Assembly (NCBI RefSeq): GCF_000280905.1
Contig: NZ_ALAP01000030.1
Location: 1 to 64,000, forward strand
Source of the DNA: Streptomyces sp. AA1529
GTDB lineage: Bacteria > Actinomycetota > Actinomycetes > Streptomycetales > Streptomycetaceae
Direction: 5' to 3'
DNA: 64,000 nucleotides
How positions within the stretch are numbered: position 1 is the first letter of the stretch; each line of letters begins with the position of its first letter. Below the pieces are notes generated by a model, which was not told where the DNA came from, made no database searches, and saw only the letters and a program-made list of their open reading frames with translations. Of the stretch, positions 1 through 7,794 are shown piece by piece. The position numbers and the translations under genes are program-made.

Positions 1-72
1 CTGGCTGCACGCCGGGCCATGCACCCCCGATCCCCAGTAGCCGTCCTCGACCGACTTCTACTCGCGGCGTAG
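1..72 (+). other. possible 3' end of a gene entering from the left
   Basis: Frame 1 is open from the first base to a TAG at 70-72 and frame 2 is open to a TAG at 38-40. A strong terminator follows at once, so a plus-strand transcription unit probably ends here. The stretch is too short to say which frame is coding or what the product is. Confidence 0.2.
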
Positions 73-78
73 CAACGA

Positions 79-114
79 GACAGGGCCGCTCCTCTTCGGA
101 GGAGCGGCCCTGTC
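79..114. terminator. perfect 16-bp hairpin with TTCG loop
   Basis: GACAGGGCCGCTCCTC (79-94) pairs perfectly with 99-114 around a TTCG tetraloop (95-98). There is no T-run, as is common for terminators in very GC-rich genomes. It would end whatever enters from the left, and could also stop minus-strand transcription coming from 306-1714. Confidence 0.85.
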
Positions 115-305
115 GTATGTCTGGGGCAGATCTCTAGAAGTCGGCGCCCGGTGGCAGCCGCGACCTCCAATGCGCGCCTTCGGCTACCGGTGTACTTCCA
201 CCTGGACGCCATGAATCCCGGCCCGCCCCGAGGCATGTGGGGCGACCATGGCCCGGTCCTGGGCGCTCCCATTCGTGGTGAGGCGCCCGGGAGCAGCGCT
301 TGTAT

Positions 306-644
306 CTACTGGGCAGGCGGAGCCGAGTGCGTGTTCGTCGGAGTGGGCGGCGACTCCGGCACGTCGGCCATCTTGCCCCGCTGAACGACGAGGACCAGAA
401 CCACGATAGCGACGCACACGGAAAAGAAAGCGAGAAATACCAGTCGCTGCTTCTGCATCATCGCCACGCGGCCCTTCGTATCCCGGGCGATGATCTGGTA
501 TTTGGTGGTCCGGTACTCGAAGAACTTGCTGAACGAATCTTTGGGGAGGTTCTTGACCAACCTTGCTACGGCCAGCATCGTGGCAGCGATACCGGCAACG
601 ATGGCGGTCCCCACTGACGGAATTCCGTCAAGGAGTTGGAACAC
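306..644 (-). CDS. small two-TM membrane protein, unknown function
   Basis: No family is recognised. The 112-residue product has two clear hydrophobic segments, roughly residues 8-27 and 70-90, separated by a basic/polar stretch, with a short P/T-rich tail outside. I chose the GTG at 644 because AAGGG lies 9 nt upstream of it; an in-frame ATG at 686 adds 14 residues but has no ribosome-binding site. The gene lies downstream of, and in the same direction as, the ParB-like gene at 902-1714, in a stretch that is visibly less GC-rich and has weaker third-position bias than the rest of the window. This suggests acquired DNA. The hydrophobic profile and start signal support a real gene; function is unknown. 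Confidence 0.5.
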   Translation of the reverse strand: MFQLLDGIPSVGTAIVAGIAATMLAVARLVKNLPKDSFSKFFEYRTTKYQIIARDTKGRVAMMQKQRLVFLAFFSVCVAIVVLVLVVQRGKMADVPESPPTPTNTHSAPPAQ

Positions 645-850
645 GGCTGCAGACCCTTTTCGATGAGGTCGGCAAGACATGAGCACATCGATGGCTCACT
701 TCACATGTAGATGTAAAAGCCTCGAAACCCGTCCCCAATGGGCATAGTTGTAGTGCAGCTCATTACATACCCATCTGAGCGGGGAGTCGACTGGATCGCA
801 GTACCAAGGACCTATCGGGCACGCGAATTGAGCAGCGAAAGCTCAAGCCA

Positions 851-891
851 AGCCGGTGACTTGTCGCCTTCGTTCATTGAAGGCGCCGGCT
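851..891 (-). terminator. nested hairpin after the ParB-like gene
   Basis: CGCCTTC (865-871) pairs with GAAGGCG (879-885) around GTTCATT. An outer arm AGCCGG (851-856) pairs with CCGGCT (886-891). It sits 11 bp past the stop of the minus-strand gene that ends at 902. Confidence 0.6.
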
Positions 892-901
892 GAACGTTGA
901 G

Positions 902-1714
902 TTACGCCTCGATGCGATTCTCGGCCTTGCGGCCCTTGTTCCACGCGTGCGCGACGAGACGGTAAGCGGTCGAAACACGAGAACCCGTACCGCTGTTGTT
1001 GAACCCGCCTCGCGACGACTGGCTAAGGATCTCGGAGCGCCACTTGGCGGCAGAACCCATGGACTGGATCTTCCGAGCGAGTTCCTTGTCGTCGACGAGG
1101 TCCCCCCACCGGCCGAGGAACATGCCGATGCCGCCCAGGAGCATGCCGTCCCAGGTTTCCGCTGAACGCTCCCAGGAGTCCTCGGCTACGGTGAGTGTCC
1201 GGTCGAAGACGGATGACCCGTAGCGGTCGACGATCTGCAGGACGCCGGACACGGCGCCCACCCCGTTCGTGGACGTGGAGCCCAACGTAAGTCCGTGCTT
1301 GTCGAGGATCCGGTCCGTGTCGACGAAGAGGGGGACGCCACCGGTGAGCCCCACGTGGTACTCGTCGATGGGACGAGGCTTGTGGGACTCTCGATTCTTG
1401 ATCAGGAAGAGGATGGCTTCCTGTGCCTGCGACAGGCCGTGATGGACCTCCGCCATGATGGCCGGGATGCCGGCGAGAGCGCAGGCGCGCCACCGGTGCT
1501 GACCATCAACGATGTACAGGTCTCCGTTGGGGCGTTCCGACACGATGATCGAACCGAGGGCCTCGCGCACCATGTTGTTGGCGATGTTCTGCGCGCGCTT
1601 CTCGCCGAGAGTCCTCTGAGCCTGCGGATCGATGTTGAGGTTCTTGATGGAAACCTCGACACCGTAGTCGACGTCATGCTCAGGCAGCTCGAACGAATAC
1701 CGAGCCTTAGGCAT
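902..1714 (-). CDS. ParB/sulfiredoxin-fold DUF6551-like protein
   Basis: 270 aa. The N-terminal half holds a ParB-like core: an entry strand, a helix with MVREALGSIIVSERPNG, then the hallmark IVDGQHRWRACALAG near residues 67-81. This matches the DxGxHR-type nucleotide/phosphate loop of ParB/Srx domains. There is no recognisable ParB helix-turn-helix; the C-terminal half looks like the DUF6551 type common on actinobacterial phages and integrative elements. The start ATG has GGAAGAGG 7 nt upstream. Third-position GC is lower than in the core genes, and the gene lies on the 3' side of tRNA-Pro. I infer cargo of a mobile element. A chromosome-partitioning role is unlikely because no ParA gene is nearby. 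Activity (CTPase, nuclease or DNA binding) cannot be told from sequence. Confidence 0.8.
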   Translation of the reverse strand: MPKARYSFELPEHDVDYGVEVSIKNLNIDPQAQRTLGEKRAQNIANNMVREALGSIIVSERPNGDLYIVDGQHRWRACALAGIPAIMAEVHHGLSQAQEAILFLIKNRESHKPRPIDEYHVGLTGGVPLFVDTDRILDKHGLTLGSTSTNGVGAVSGVLQIVDRYGSSVFDRTLTVAEDSWERSAETWDGMLLGGIGMFLGRWGDLVDDKELARKIQSMGSAAKWRSEILSQSSRGGFNNSGTGSRVSTAYRLVAHAWNKGRKAENRIEA

Positions 1715-2221
1715 AGCTGTGCCTCTTCCAGCGCTGCGTTAGGGGGAGTTTGCGGCTAGAGCCGGGATTTTGGGATACAGCGCGGCATGAAGGTTATCAC
1801 GCCTGATCTCCTTGCCCCTTCGAGGCGATCCCCTCTCGGGCGGTACGGCAGCGAAGTGCCGCCAGGACAGCAACTGTTCATGCCCTCTGTTGTTCTTCCG
1901 GGGGCAGAGCGGACTTGTTCGCCCTGCACTCAGACCCGCGTAGAGCCACGGGATAGAACGGAACCGTGTCCCTCGCGTCCCCGTCGCACGAGGGGGACGC
2001 CGGGTCGCGGCGCGATGGTGTCCAAGGTCCGTTTGCTCGATCTTCGCTCGCTGGGGACAGCCGCGCCGTTGGCGAGGCCGTCTAGCGTCCACTCTGCCAC
2101 CCGACTGTTCCAGGCCGGAGAGAGTACCCGGGGCGTGAGCGGTGCCCTCCCGGGAGCCAGGTTGGGGGGGATCTCCAAGATCTTCTCCCGGATTTCTCCC
2201 GAGAGTCTTGGAGCAACGCAA
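1715..2221. other. 500 bp without a convincing gene, next to tRNA-Pro
   Basis: Open frames exist on both strands, but none has sensible codon usage or a recognisable motif. An inverted repeat CTCCAAGA (2173-2180) / TCTTGGAG (2206-2213) encloses two direct TCTCCCG copies (2184-2190 and 2195-2201). Position and composition fit a decayed element end beside a tRNA, but I see no integrase remnant and no duplicated tRNA 3' end. Confidence 0.4.
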
Positions 2222-2256
2222 CAGGCCCGGTCTTCCTTAGCAGAAGACCGGGCCTG
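2222..2256 (-). terminator. terminator of tRNA-Pro
   Basis: CAGGCCCGGTCTTC (2222-2235) pairs perfectly with GAAGACCGGGCCTG (2243-2256) around a 7-nt loop, starting 18 bp past the tRNA 3' end on the minus strand. Confidence 0.85.
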
Positions 2257-2273
2257 ACCTGCTGTTTCTTCAG

Positions 2274-2347
2274 TCGGGGTGGCGGGATTTGAACCCACGA
2301 CCTCTTCGTCCCGAACGAAGCGCGCTGCCAAGCTGCGCTACACCCCG
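2274..2347 (-). tRNA. tRNA-Pro (anticodon CGG)
   Basis: Read on the minus strand, the acceptor arm CGGGGTG pairs with CACCCCG and is followed by discriminator A. The anticodon stem CTTCG/CGAAG encloses loop TTCGGGA, giving anticodon CGG, which reads CCG. The T arm contains GGTTCAAATCC. CCA is not encoded. Its 3' end points left, towards the atypical 306-2221 patch, as expected if an element once integrated here. Confidence 0.95.
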
Positions 2348-2361
2348 AAGCAACGACGACT

Positions 2362-2367
2362 ACTTTA
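2362..2367 (-). promoter_or_regulatory. -10 element for tRNA-Pro
   Basis: Minus-strand TAAAGT fits the TANNNT -10 pattern. It lies 14 bp upstream of the tRNA 5' end, so the 5' leader would be only a few nucleotides. The candidate -35 (TTCGCC at 2390-2385) is weak. Confidence 0.45.
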
Positions 2368-2451
2368 GCCCAGGGGAGCGCTGAGGCGAAATCGGGTTTC
2401 GCTGGGAGGTCCGTCCCGGGGCGGGAAGCGGTCCGGGGAGGGGGCGTGGGG

Positions 2452-3396
2452 TCAGTTCTCGCGGGGGGTGAGGGTGAGGAGGGTCGCTTCCGGGGGGCAG
2501 GCGAAGCGGACCGGGGTGTAGCGGCTGGCTCCGCATCCCGCGCTGACGTGCAGGTACGACTCGTGCCCGCCCGCGCGGTGGGTGGAGAGGCCCTTGACCC
2601 GGTCGGTGTCGATGTCGCAGTTGGTGACGAGCGCCCCGTAGAAGGGGACGCAGAGCTGGCCGCCGTGGGTGTGGCCGGCCAGGATCAGCGGGTAGCGGTC
2701 GGCGGTGAAGGCGTCGAGGACGCGCAGGTACGGAGCGTGGACGACGGCGAGGGAGAGGTCCGCGTCCGCCTCGGGGCCGCCGGCGACCTCGCCGTAGCGG
2801 TCCCGCTTGATGTGCGGGTCGTCCAGTCCGGTCAGCGCGACCTCCTGGCCGCCGTCCAGCTTGATGCGGCCCCTGGTGTTGGAGAGGCCGGCCCAGCCGA
2901 CCGAGTCGAAGGCGTCGCGCAGCTCCTCCCACGGGTTGTGGACGACGCCGACTGCGGGCGGATTGCCGTTCAGGCCGTGCCTGCCGGACGTCTTCTCCAT
3001 GAGGTACTTGGCGGGGTTGCGCAGCCTGGGGCCGTAGTAGTCGTTCGAGCCGAAGACGTAGGCGCCCGGGTACTCCATCAACGGGCCGAGGGCGTCGAGG
3101 ACTTCGGGTACGGCTTCGGGGTCGGAGAGGTTGTCCCCGGTGTTGATCACGAAGTCCGGCCGCAGTCCGGCCAGCTCCTGCAGCCACCGCTGCTTCTTCC
3201 GCTGGCCGCTGACCATGTGGATGTCGGAGACCTGCAGGACGCGCAGCGGATGCATGCCGGGGGGCAGGACGGGCACCGAGACCCGTCGCAGGCGGAACGA
3301 GCGGACTTCCACACCGGCCGCGTACCCGACGCACGCCGCGCCGAGTGCCGTGATGCCGAGGGCTGTCTTGAGGGGGATCCGGTATCGCGCGCGCAT
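2452..3396 (-). CDS. calcineurin-like metallophosphoesterase
   Basis: 314 aa. An N-terminal hydrophobic segment (about 8-28) probably anchors or exports the protein. All metal-binding motifs of the family are in order: D58-x-H60 (VSDIH), GD at 87-88 (NTGDN), GSND near 116 (the GNHD block), and GHTHGG near 230. This is the YkuE/Rv3683-like subgroup, membrane-associated phosphodiesterases or lipid phosphatases; the substrate is not evident. The ATG at 3396 was chosen because translation upstream becomes Arg/Pro/Gly-rich and non-conserved. It lies between tRNA-Pro and the divergent YqeY gene. The same gene neighbours the class A PBP and WhiB-type gene in mycobacteria. Confidence 0.88.
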   Translation of the reverse strand: MRARYRIPLKTALGITALGAACVGYAAGVEVRSFRLRRVSVPVLPPGMHPLRVLQVSDIHMVSGQRKKQRWLQELAGLRPDFVINTGDNLSDPEAVPEVLDALGPLMEYPGAYVFGSNDYYGPRLRNPAKYLMEKTSGRHGLNGNPPAVGVVHNPWEELRDAFDSVGWAGLSNTRGRIKLDGGQEVALTGLDDPHIKRDRYGEVAGGPEADADLSLAVVHAPYLRVLDAFTADRYPLILAGHTHGGQLCVPFYGALVTNCDIDTDRVKGLSTHRAGGHESYLHVSAGCGASRYTPVRFACPPEATLLTLTPREN

Positions 3397-3625
3397 GGCC
3401 CCATGGTCGCAGACCGGCAGGCGGGGTCGCGGTGCTGCGAGGTGCCGCTCCCGGCGGGGTGCCCCTCCCTGGCGGAACGGCCGCGGCTTTGCCCTCGGGC
3501 CTCGCGGGGTCTTCGCCGGGTTCCTCGCCGTCGGCCCCGCCGCGGGCCCGGCTGGGGGCTCGGGAGGGGTGCGGCCGCCCGGATATCCCCGGCGCTCGGC
3601 GGCCGTGTGCTGGCACACTGGCCCC

Positions 3626-4090
3626 ATGACCACGCTCAAGTCCCGGCTGCAGGACGACCTGACCGCAGCGATCAAGGAGCGCGACGAGCTCCGTTCCGCC
3701 ACTCTCCGGATGACCCTTGCCGCGATCACGAAGGAGGAGGTCGCCGGTACGAGTGCCCGCGAGCTCTCCGACGACGAGGTGCAGAAGGTGATCACCCGCG
3801 AGGCGAAGAAGCGGCGGGAGGCGGCCGAGGCGTTCGCGGACGGGGGCCGTACCGAGCAGGCGGAGCGGGAGCGGGCCGAGGGCGAGGTGCTCGCGGACTA
3901 TCTGCCCGAGCAGCTCACGGACGAGGAGCTGGACGCGCTGGTCGCCGAGGCCGTCGAGGAGGCCCGGGCGGCCGGGGCCGAGGGGCCCAGGGCGATGGGG
4001 GCCGTCATGAAGGTCGTGAATCCGAAGGTCGCGGGCCGTGCCGAGGGCGGCCGGGTCGCCGCGGCGGTCAAGAAGCGGCTCGCGGGCTAG
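3626..4090 (+). CDS. GatB/YqeY domain protein
   Basis: 154 aa, full length for the YqeY family (about 150). It starts MTTLKSRLQDDLTAAIK and contains the typical segments KVITREAKKRREAAEAF, VLADYLPEQLTDEEL and GAVMKVVNPKVAG. YqeY resembles the tail domain of the amidotransferase subunit GatB that contacts tRNA; its own role is unsettled. It is a single-gene unit, divergent from the metallophosphoesterase and convergent with the PBP gene, from which the bidirectional terminator at 4231-4265 separates it. Confidence 0.93.
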   Translation: MTTLKSRLQDDLTAAIKERDELRSATLRMTLAAITKEEVAGTSARELSDDEVQKVITREAKKRREAAEAFADGGRTEQAERERAEGEVLADYLPEQLTDEELDALVAEAVEEARAAGAEGPRAMGAVMKVVNPKVAGRAEGGRVAAAVKKRLAG

Positions 4091-4230
4091 GGCTCGCGGG
4101 CTAGCTCGGGGTGGTGTGGCCTGGGGGCGGGGGCCTGGTTGCCTGCCGGTGGGCCCGGGCTGCTGTGCTGGTCGGGCGGCTCCTTGGTACGACCAGCAGC
4201 ATGCCGACGACGTAAGCGGCGCCCTGTACC

Positions 4231-4265
4231 GGAAGGGGCACCCTCCGCAGGAGGGTGCCCCTTCC
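4231..4265. terminator. bidirectional terminator between yqeY and the PBP gene
   Basis: GGAAGGGGCACCCTC (4231-4245) pairs perfectly (15 bp) with 4251-4265 around loop CGCAG. It lies between convergent genes. The CCTCCGCAGGAGG centre recurs in the hairpin at 13437-13469. Confidence 0.9.
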
Positions 4266-4398
4266 TCATGGCCTGTCGGCGGGTCCGGTGCGGAGTGTCC
4301 GCCTGCGCCGCCGACCCGCCCGGAGGCCGGTCCGCCCCGGGACGGCCGCAGCCATCACCGGACCCGCCACCCGCGCAGCGGGCCCCGCGCCGCGCGAG

Positions 4399-4453
4399 CC
4401 CGCGTCCCGTACCGGAACCCCGCAGGCCCGCGTCCCGTGCCGGAACCCCGCGG
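4399..4453. repeat. two 28-bp direct repeats
   Basis: CCCGCGTCCCGTACCGGAAC begins the first copy at 4399 and the second starts at 4427 with one substitution early on. The pair ends at the stop codon of the PBP gene. Together with 4091-4230 this is otherwise non-coding. Confidence 0.6.
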
Positions 4454-6808
4454 CTACGGGAAGCCGCCCGCTCCCGCGTCCCAGCCGCCGCCTCCGTCGG
4501 CGGCTCCACCGCCGTCGGCGCCGCCGCCTCCGTTGCCGTTGCCGCCCGGGAGGCCGCCGCCTCCGACGTCGCCGGTGTCGCCGCCGGGCCCGCCGCCGCC
4601 GTTGCCTCCGTTGCCGCCGCCGTTGGCGTCACCGCCGCCGATCAGGTTCGGCGGGACGGTGATGTCCGGCCACGGGTTCCGGGGCTTGTTGTCGCTGCCG
4701 TTGTCGTCCGGCTGCGGCGGGGAGGGCGGCTTGGGGGTGCGGTGCTTCTTGCCGCCGTCCCGGATCGGTACGTGGTGGAAGTCGGGTGCGGACTCGCCGG
4801 CCAGCGCACCGGCCATCGCGTCCCGCCAGATGGGTCCGGGGACCTCGCCGCCGAAGACCTTGGCGTGCGGGACACCGCCGATGGTGATGTCGACCATCCG
4901 CGTGCGGTGGGCCGGGTCGCCGACCCAGACGGCGCCGGACATGTTGGGGGTGTAGCCGACGAACCAGGCGGCGTACCGCTGGTCGGTGGTGCCGGTCTTG
5001 CCGGCGCTGTCGCGGCCGTCCAGTCCGGCCTTCTTGCCGGTGCCGTCCTCGACCACGCCGCGCAGCAGCGAGTTGACGGTGTCGGCGGTCTTCGCCTTCA
5101 TCGCACGCTTGCACGAGGTCTTGGGCACGTCCAGCTTCTCGCCCTGCGCGTCGGTGATCGACTCGATGGCGACCGGGGTGCAGTGCACGCCGCGGTTGGC
5201 GAAGGTCGCGTAGCCCTCGGCCATGGTCAGCGGCGACATCTCCTGGGTGCCGAGCGAGATCGACGGCACCTGGTCGATCTTCTTGCCGTCGGCTCGTTCG
5301 ATGCCCATCTTCTTCGCCATCTTCGTCACCGGGCAGATCCCGGTCTCCTCTATCAGGGAGACGAAGTAGGTGTTGACCGACTTCGCGGTCGCTTCCTTCA
5401 TCCGGTAGGGGCCGACCTCGGTGCTGTTCTCGTTCTCGACCGGTGCCTTGCCGCGCCATTTGCCGTTGCAGGTGTCGACCGGGGAGGGGTACTGCATGCG
5501 GTAGGGCGAGGGGTAGGACTTGTAGGGGCTGATGCCCCCGTCCAGCGCGGCGGCGGCGATCACGGGCTTGAACGTGGATCCCGGCTGGTATCCGGCGCCG
5601 CCGCCCATGGAGCTGTCGACCGAGAGGTTTATCTGGGTCTCGTTCTCCTTGGGCTTGAAGCCGTAGGGGCGGGACTGGCCCATGCCCAGGATCTTGCCGG
5701 TGCCGGGCTGCACTATCGTCGCCGCGGTCGCGACCTTGTCCGACTGGTTCACATGGGCCTTGATCGACTTCTGGACCGACTTCTGCGCCTTCGGGTCGAG
5801 CGTGGTCCTGATCGTGAGGCCGCCGCGGTTCCAGCGCTTGGCGCGCTCCTTGCGGGTCTTGCCGAAGGAATCGTCGGTCAGGAAGACCTGGCGCACGTAG
5901 TCGCAGAAGAAGCCCGCGCCCATGGTGGCGGTGATGCAGCCGTTCTTGGGGCTGCTGACGTCCAGCCCGAGGGGCTTCTCCTTGGCGGACTCGGCCTGCT
6001 CGCGGGTGATGTCGTGGTGCACGGCCATCTTGTTGAGCACGGTGTTGCGCCGCTTGAGCGCCTCGTCCTCGTTGACGATCGGGTCGTACCGGGACGGTGA
6101 CTGGACGATGCCCGCCAGCAGCGCCGACTGCTCCAGGTTCAGCTCCTTGGCGGACAGCGAGAAGTATCGTTGCGCCGCCGCTTCGACGCCGTATGCCTGC
6201 TGGCCGAAGAAGGTGATGTTGAGGTAGTTCTCCAGGATCTTCTTCTTGCCCAGTTCCTCCTCGACCTGGATCGCGTACTTCAGCTCCTTGATCTTGCGGC
6301 CGATCGTCTGCTTGGTGGCCTGGGCGACCTTCTGCGCGTCGTTCCCGGCCTCCTCGACGAAGACGTTCTTGACGTACTGCTGGGTGAGCGTGGAGGCACC
6401 TTGGGAGACCTGGCCGGACTGCGCGTTGCGGTTCAGTGCCCGCAGGACGCCCTTGAGGTCGACGGCGCCGTGCTGGTAGAAGCGCGCGTCCTCGATGTCG
6501 ACGATCGCCTTGCGCAGGTACGGCGAGATGTCCTTCAGGTCGACGACCGTGCGGTCGCGCGAGTAGACCTTGGCGATCTCGCCGCCCTCGTTGTCGAGGA
6601 TCGTGGTGCGCTGGCTGAGCGGCGGGCGCTTGAGGTTCACCGGAAGCTCGTCGAAGCCCTCCACGGTGCCCTTCGTGGCCAGTCCGAGTGTTCCGACGGC
6701 GGGCAGCGCGAGCCCGGCCATCACCATCCCCGCCAGCACACTCACCCCGACGAACTTGGCGATCTGCTGGGGCTTGCTGACTCCGCTGCCCGCGCGCTTC
6801 TTAGCCAT
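4454..6808 (-). CDS. bifunctional class A penicillin-binding protein (PonA-type)
   Basis: 784 aa. It polymerises and cross-links peptidoglycan outside the membrane. Order of parts: cytoplasmic KKR-rich start, one TM helix (about 17-38), family 51 glycosyltransferase with EDARFYQHGAVDLKG and QGASTLTQQYVKN, then transpeptidase with the acyl-serine motif STFK (in YQPGSTFKP), SVN (in AKSVNTYF) and KTG (AGKTGTT). No PASTA domain is present. The last 60 or so residues are almost pure Gly/Asn/Asp low-complexity sequence. The ATG at 6808 gives MAKKRAGSG; upstream codons are not conserved-looking. It is divergent from wblA, as ponA2 is from whiB4 in mycobacteria. Confidence 0.95.
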   Translation of the reverse strand: MAKKRAGSGVSKPQQIAKFVGVSVLAGMVMAGLALPAVGTLGLATKGTVEGFDELPVNLKRPPLSQRTTILDNEGGEIAKVYSRDRTVVDLKDISPYLRKAIVDIEDARFYQHGAVDLKGVLRALNRNAQSGQVSQGASTLTQQYVKNVFVEEAGNDAQKVAQATKQTIGRKIKELKYAIQVEEELGKKKILENYLNITFFGQQAYGVEAAAQRYFSLSAKELNLEQSALLAGIVQSPSRYDPIVNEDEALKRRNTVLNKMAVHHDITREQAESAKEKPLGLDVSSPKNGCITATMGAGFFCDYVRQVFLTDDSFGKTRKERAKRWNRGGLTIRTTLDPKAQKSVQKSIKAHVNQSDKVATAATIVQPGTGKILGMGQSRPYGFKPKENETQINLSVDSSMGGGAGYQPGSTFKPVIAAAALDGGISPYKSYPSPYRMQYPSPVDTCNGKWRGKAPVENENSTEVGPYRMKEATAKSVNTYFVSLIEETGICPVTKMAKKMGIERADGKKIDQVPSISLGTQEMSPLTMAEGYATFANRGVHCTPVAIESITDAQGEKLDVPKTSCKRAMKAKTADTVNSLLRGVVEDGTGKKAGLDGRDSAGKTGTTDQRYAAWFVGYTPNMSGAVWVGDPAHRTRMVDITIGGVPHAKVFGGEVPGPIWRDAMAGALAGESAPDFHHVPIRDGGKKHRTPKPPSPPQPDDNGSDNKPRNPWPDITVPPNLIGGGDANGGGNGGNGGGGPGGDTGDVGGGGLPGGNGNGGGGADGGGAADGGGGWDAGAGGFP

Positions 6809-7248
6809 GGGTAGAAGCGTACGACGCGTCGGCGGCGCGGCACCGGTGGGGAAGCGTGGCAAACGCCGGACAGGGCCGTGCGGGGCACCTACGCTGGGGT
6901 CGCTGTCACTCTGACACCTCGCGTCACCTCACGCCCCTCTGCTTTCCCTCGCTCCCCTCCCACCCCCCCTCTTCCTTTTCCTTCGTGTTCGTCCCTTCTG
7001 CGCCCCTGCGGTGCGCGCGTGGGCGGCGCCCCGGAGCTGCTCTTCGCTCGTGTGTCCGCCGCAGTGCTCCCAGGTCACTCCGTTGGGTGATGTCCTGCGC
7101 ACGCATAGTCCGTTCGGGCCATCCAAGATTGGGCCCGAAGGGGGTGTTGCGTGCTGTGTGCTCTTCCGTAACGTCCTCAACTGGCAACGGTGAATATGCC
7201 GTTCGCCGCCGTGGGGGAGCCTCGATTCGGGAGAGGACGGCACCGGCA
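6809..7248. promoter_or_regulatory. divergent PBP / wblA promoter region
   Basis: 440 bp with no credible gene. It has a C/T-rich tract (about 6935-6990) and, 45 bp before wblA, a small palindrome AACGG (7186-7190) / CCGTT (7199-7203) spanning TGAATATG. wblA orthologues are heavily regulated during development and a long leader is expected, but I cannot assign a regulator or a transcription start. Confidence 0.4.
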
Positions 7249-7599
7249 ATGAGCTGGGTAACAGACTGGAGCGCGCAGGCCGCCTGTCGCTCCACGGATC
7301 CGGACGAACTGTTCGTGCAGGGCGCCGCGCAGAACCGCGCGAAGGCCGTGTGCACAGGGTGTCCGGTTCGCACGGAATGTCTTGCCGACGCTTTGGACAA
7401 CCGCGTGGAATTCGGCGTCTGGGGAGGAATGACCGAGCGCGAGCGCAGAGCTCTGCTGCGCCGACGCCCCACGGTCACCTCCTGGCGGCGCCTGCTGGAG
7501 ACGGCGCGCTCCGAGTACGAGCGCAGCACCGGCGTGCTGCTGCCGGTCGACGTGGAGCTCGAGGCGGAGGAACACGAACGGTACGCAGCGGTGGGCTGA
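7249..7599 (+). CDS. wblA: WhiB-like iron-sulfur regulator WblA
   Basis: 116 aa. It has the four cluster-ligand cysteines of the WhiB family in order: C13 (AACRS), C36 and C39 (CTGC), C45 (ECLAD). These are followed by the G[VI]WGG turn (FGVWGGMTE) and a basic C-terminal patch LLRRRP. WhiB proteins carry a [4Fe-4S] cluster and act with the principal sigma factor. WblA is a pleiotropic regulator of sporulation and antibiotic production in Streptomyces and is orthologous to mycobacterial WhiB4. The neighbourhood (class A PBP on one side, twin Get3-like ATPases on the other) is the same as for whiB4 and supports the assignment. The long acidic tail after residue 95 is usual. Confidence 0.95.
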   Translation: MSWVTDWSAQAACRSTDPDELFVQGAAQNRAKAVCTGCPVRTECLADALDNRVEFGVWGGMTERERRALLRRRPTVTSWRRLLETARSEYERSTGVLLPVDVELEAEEHERYAAVG

Positions 7600-7794
7600 T
7601 CACCAGGAGGAACGGTCCTGCGCCGAGCGTCGGCCGATCCGCCCTGCCCGGCTCCGCCCTGGTCGGTTCAGGACGGTCCGGTTCAGGTCCGTCGGCCCCG
7701 GTCGGCTCGCGAGCCCGGGCCCGGCTGCGGCGGGACCGTCCGGCCCGGTCGGCTCGTGTCGAGCCGGCGGGTGCGTTCGGGCTGGCCGGCCGCG

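Noticed and set aside
1930..2331. Minus-strand frame with [12 protein letters not shown]
   Set aside because: The N-terminus is a translation of tRNA-Pro; the typical tRNA artefact.
2360..3616. Long minus-strand Arg/Pro-rich frame across the metallophosphoesterase
   Set aside because: Shadow frame produced by GC bias; the real gene is in another frame of the same strand with all family motifs.
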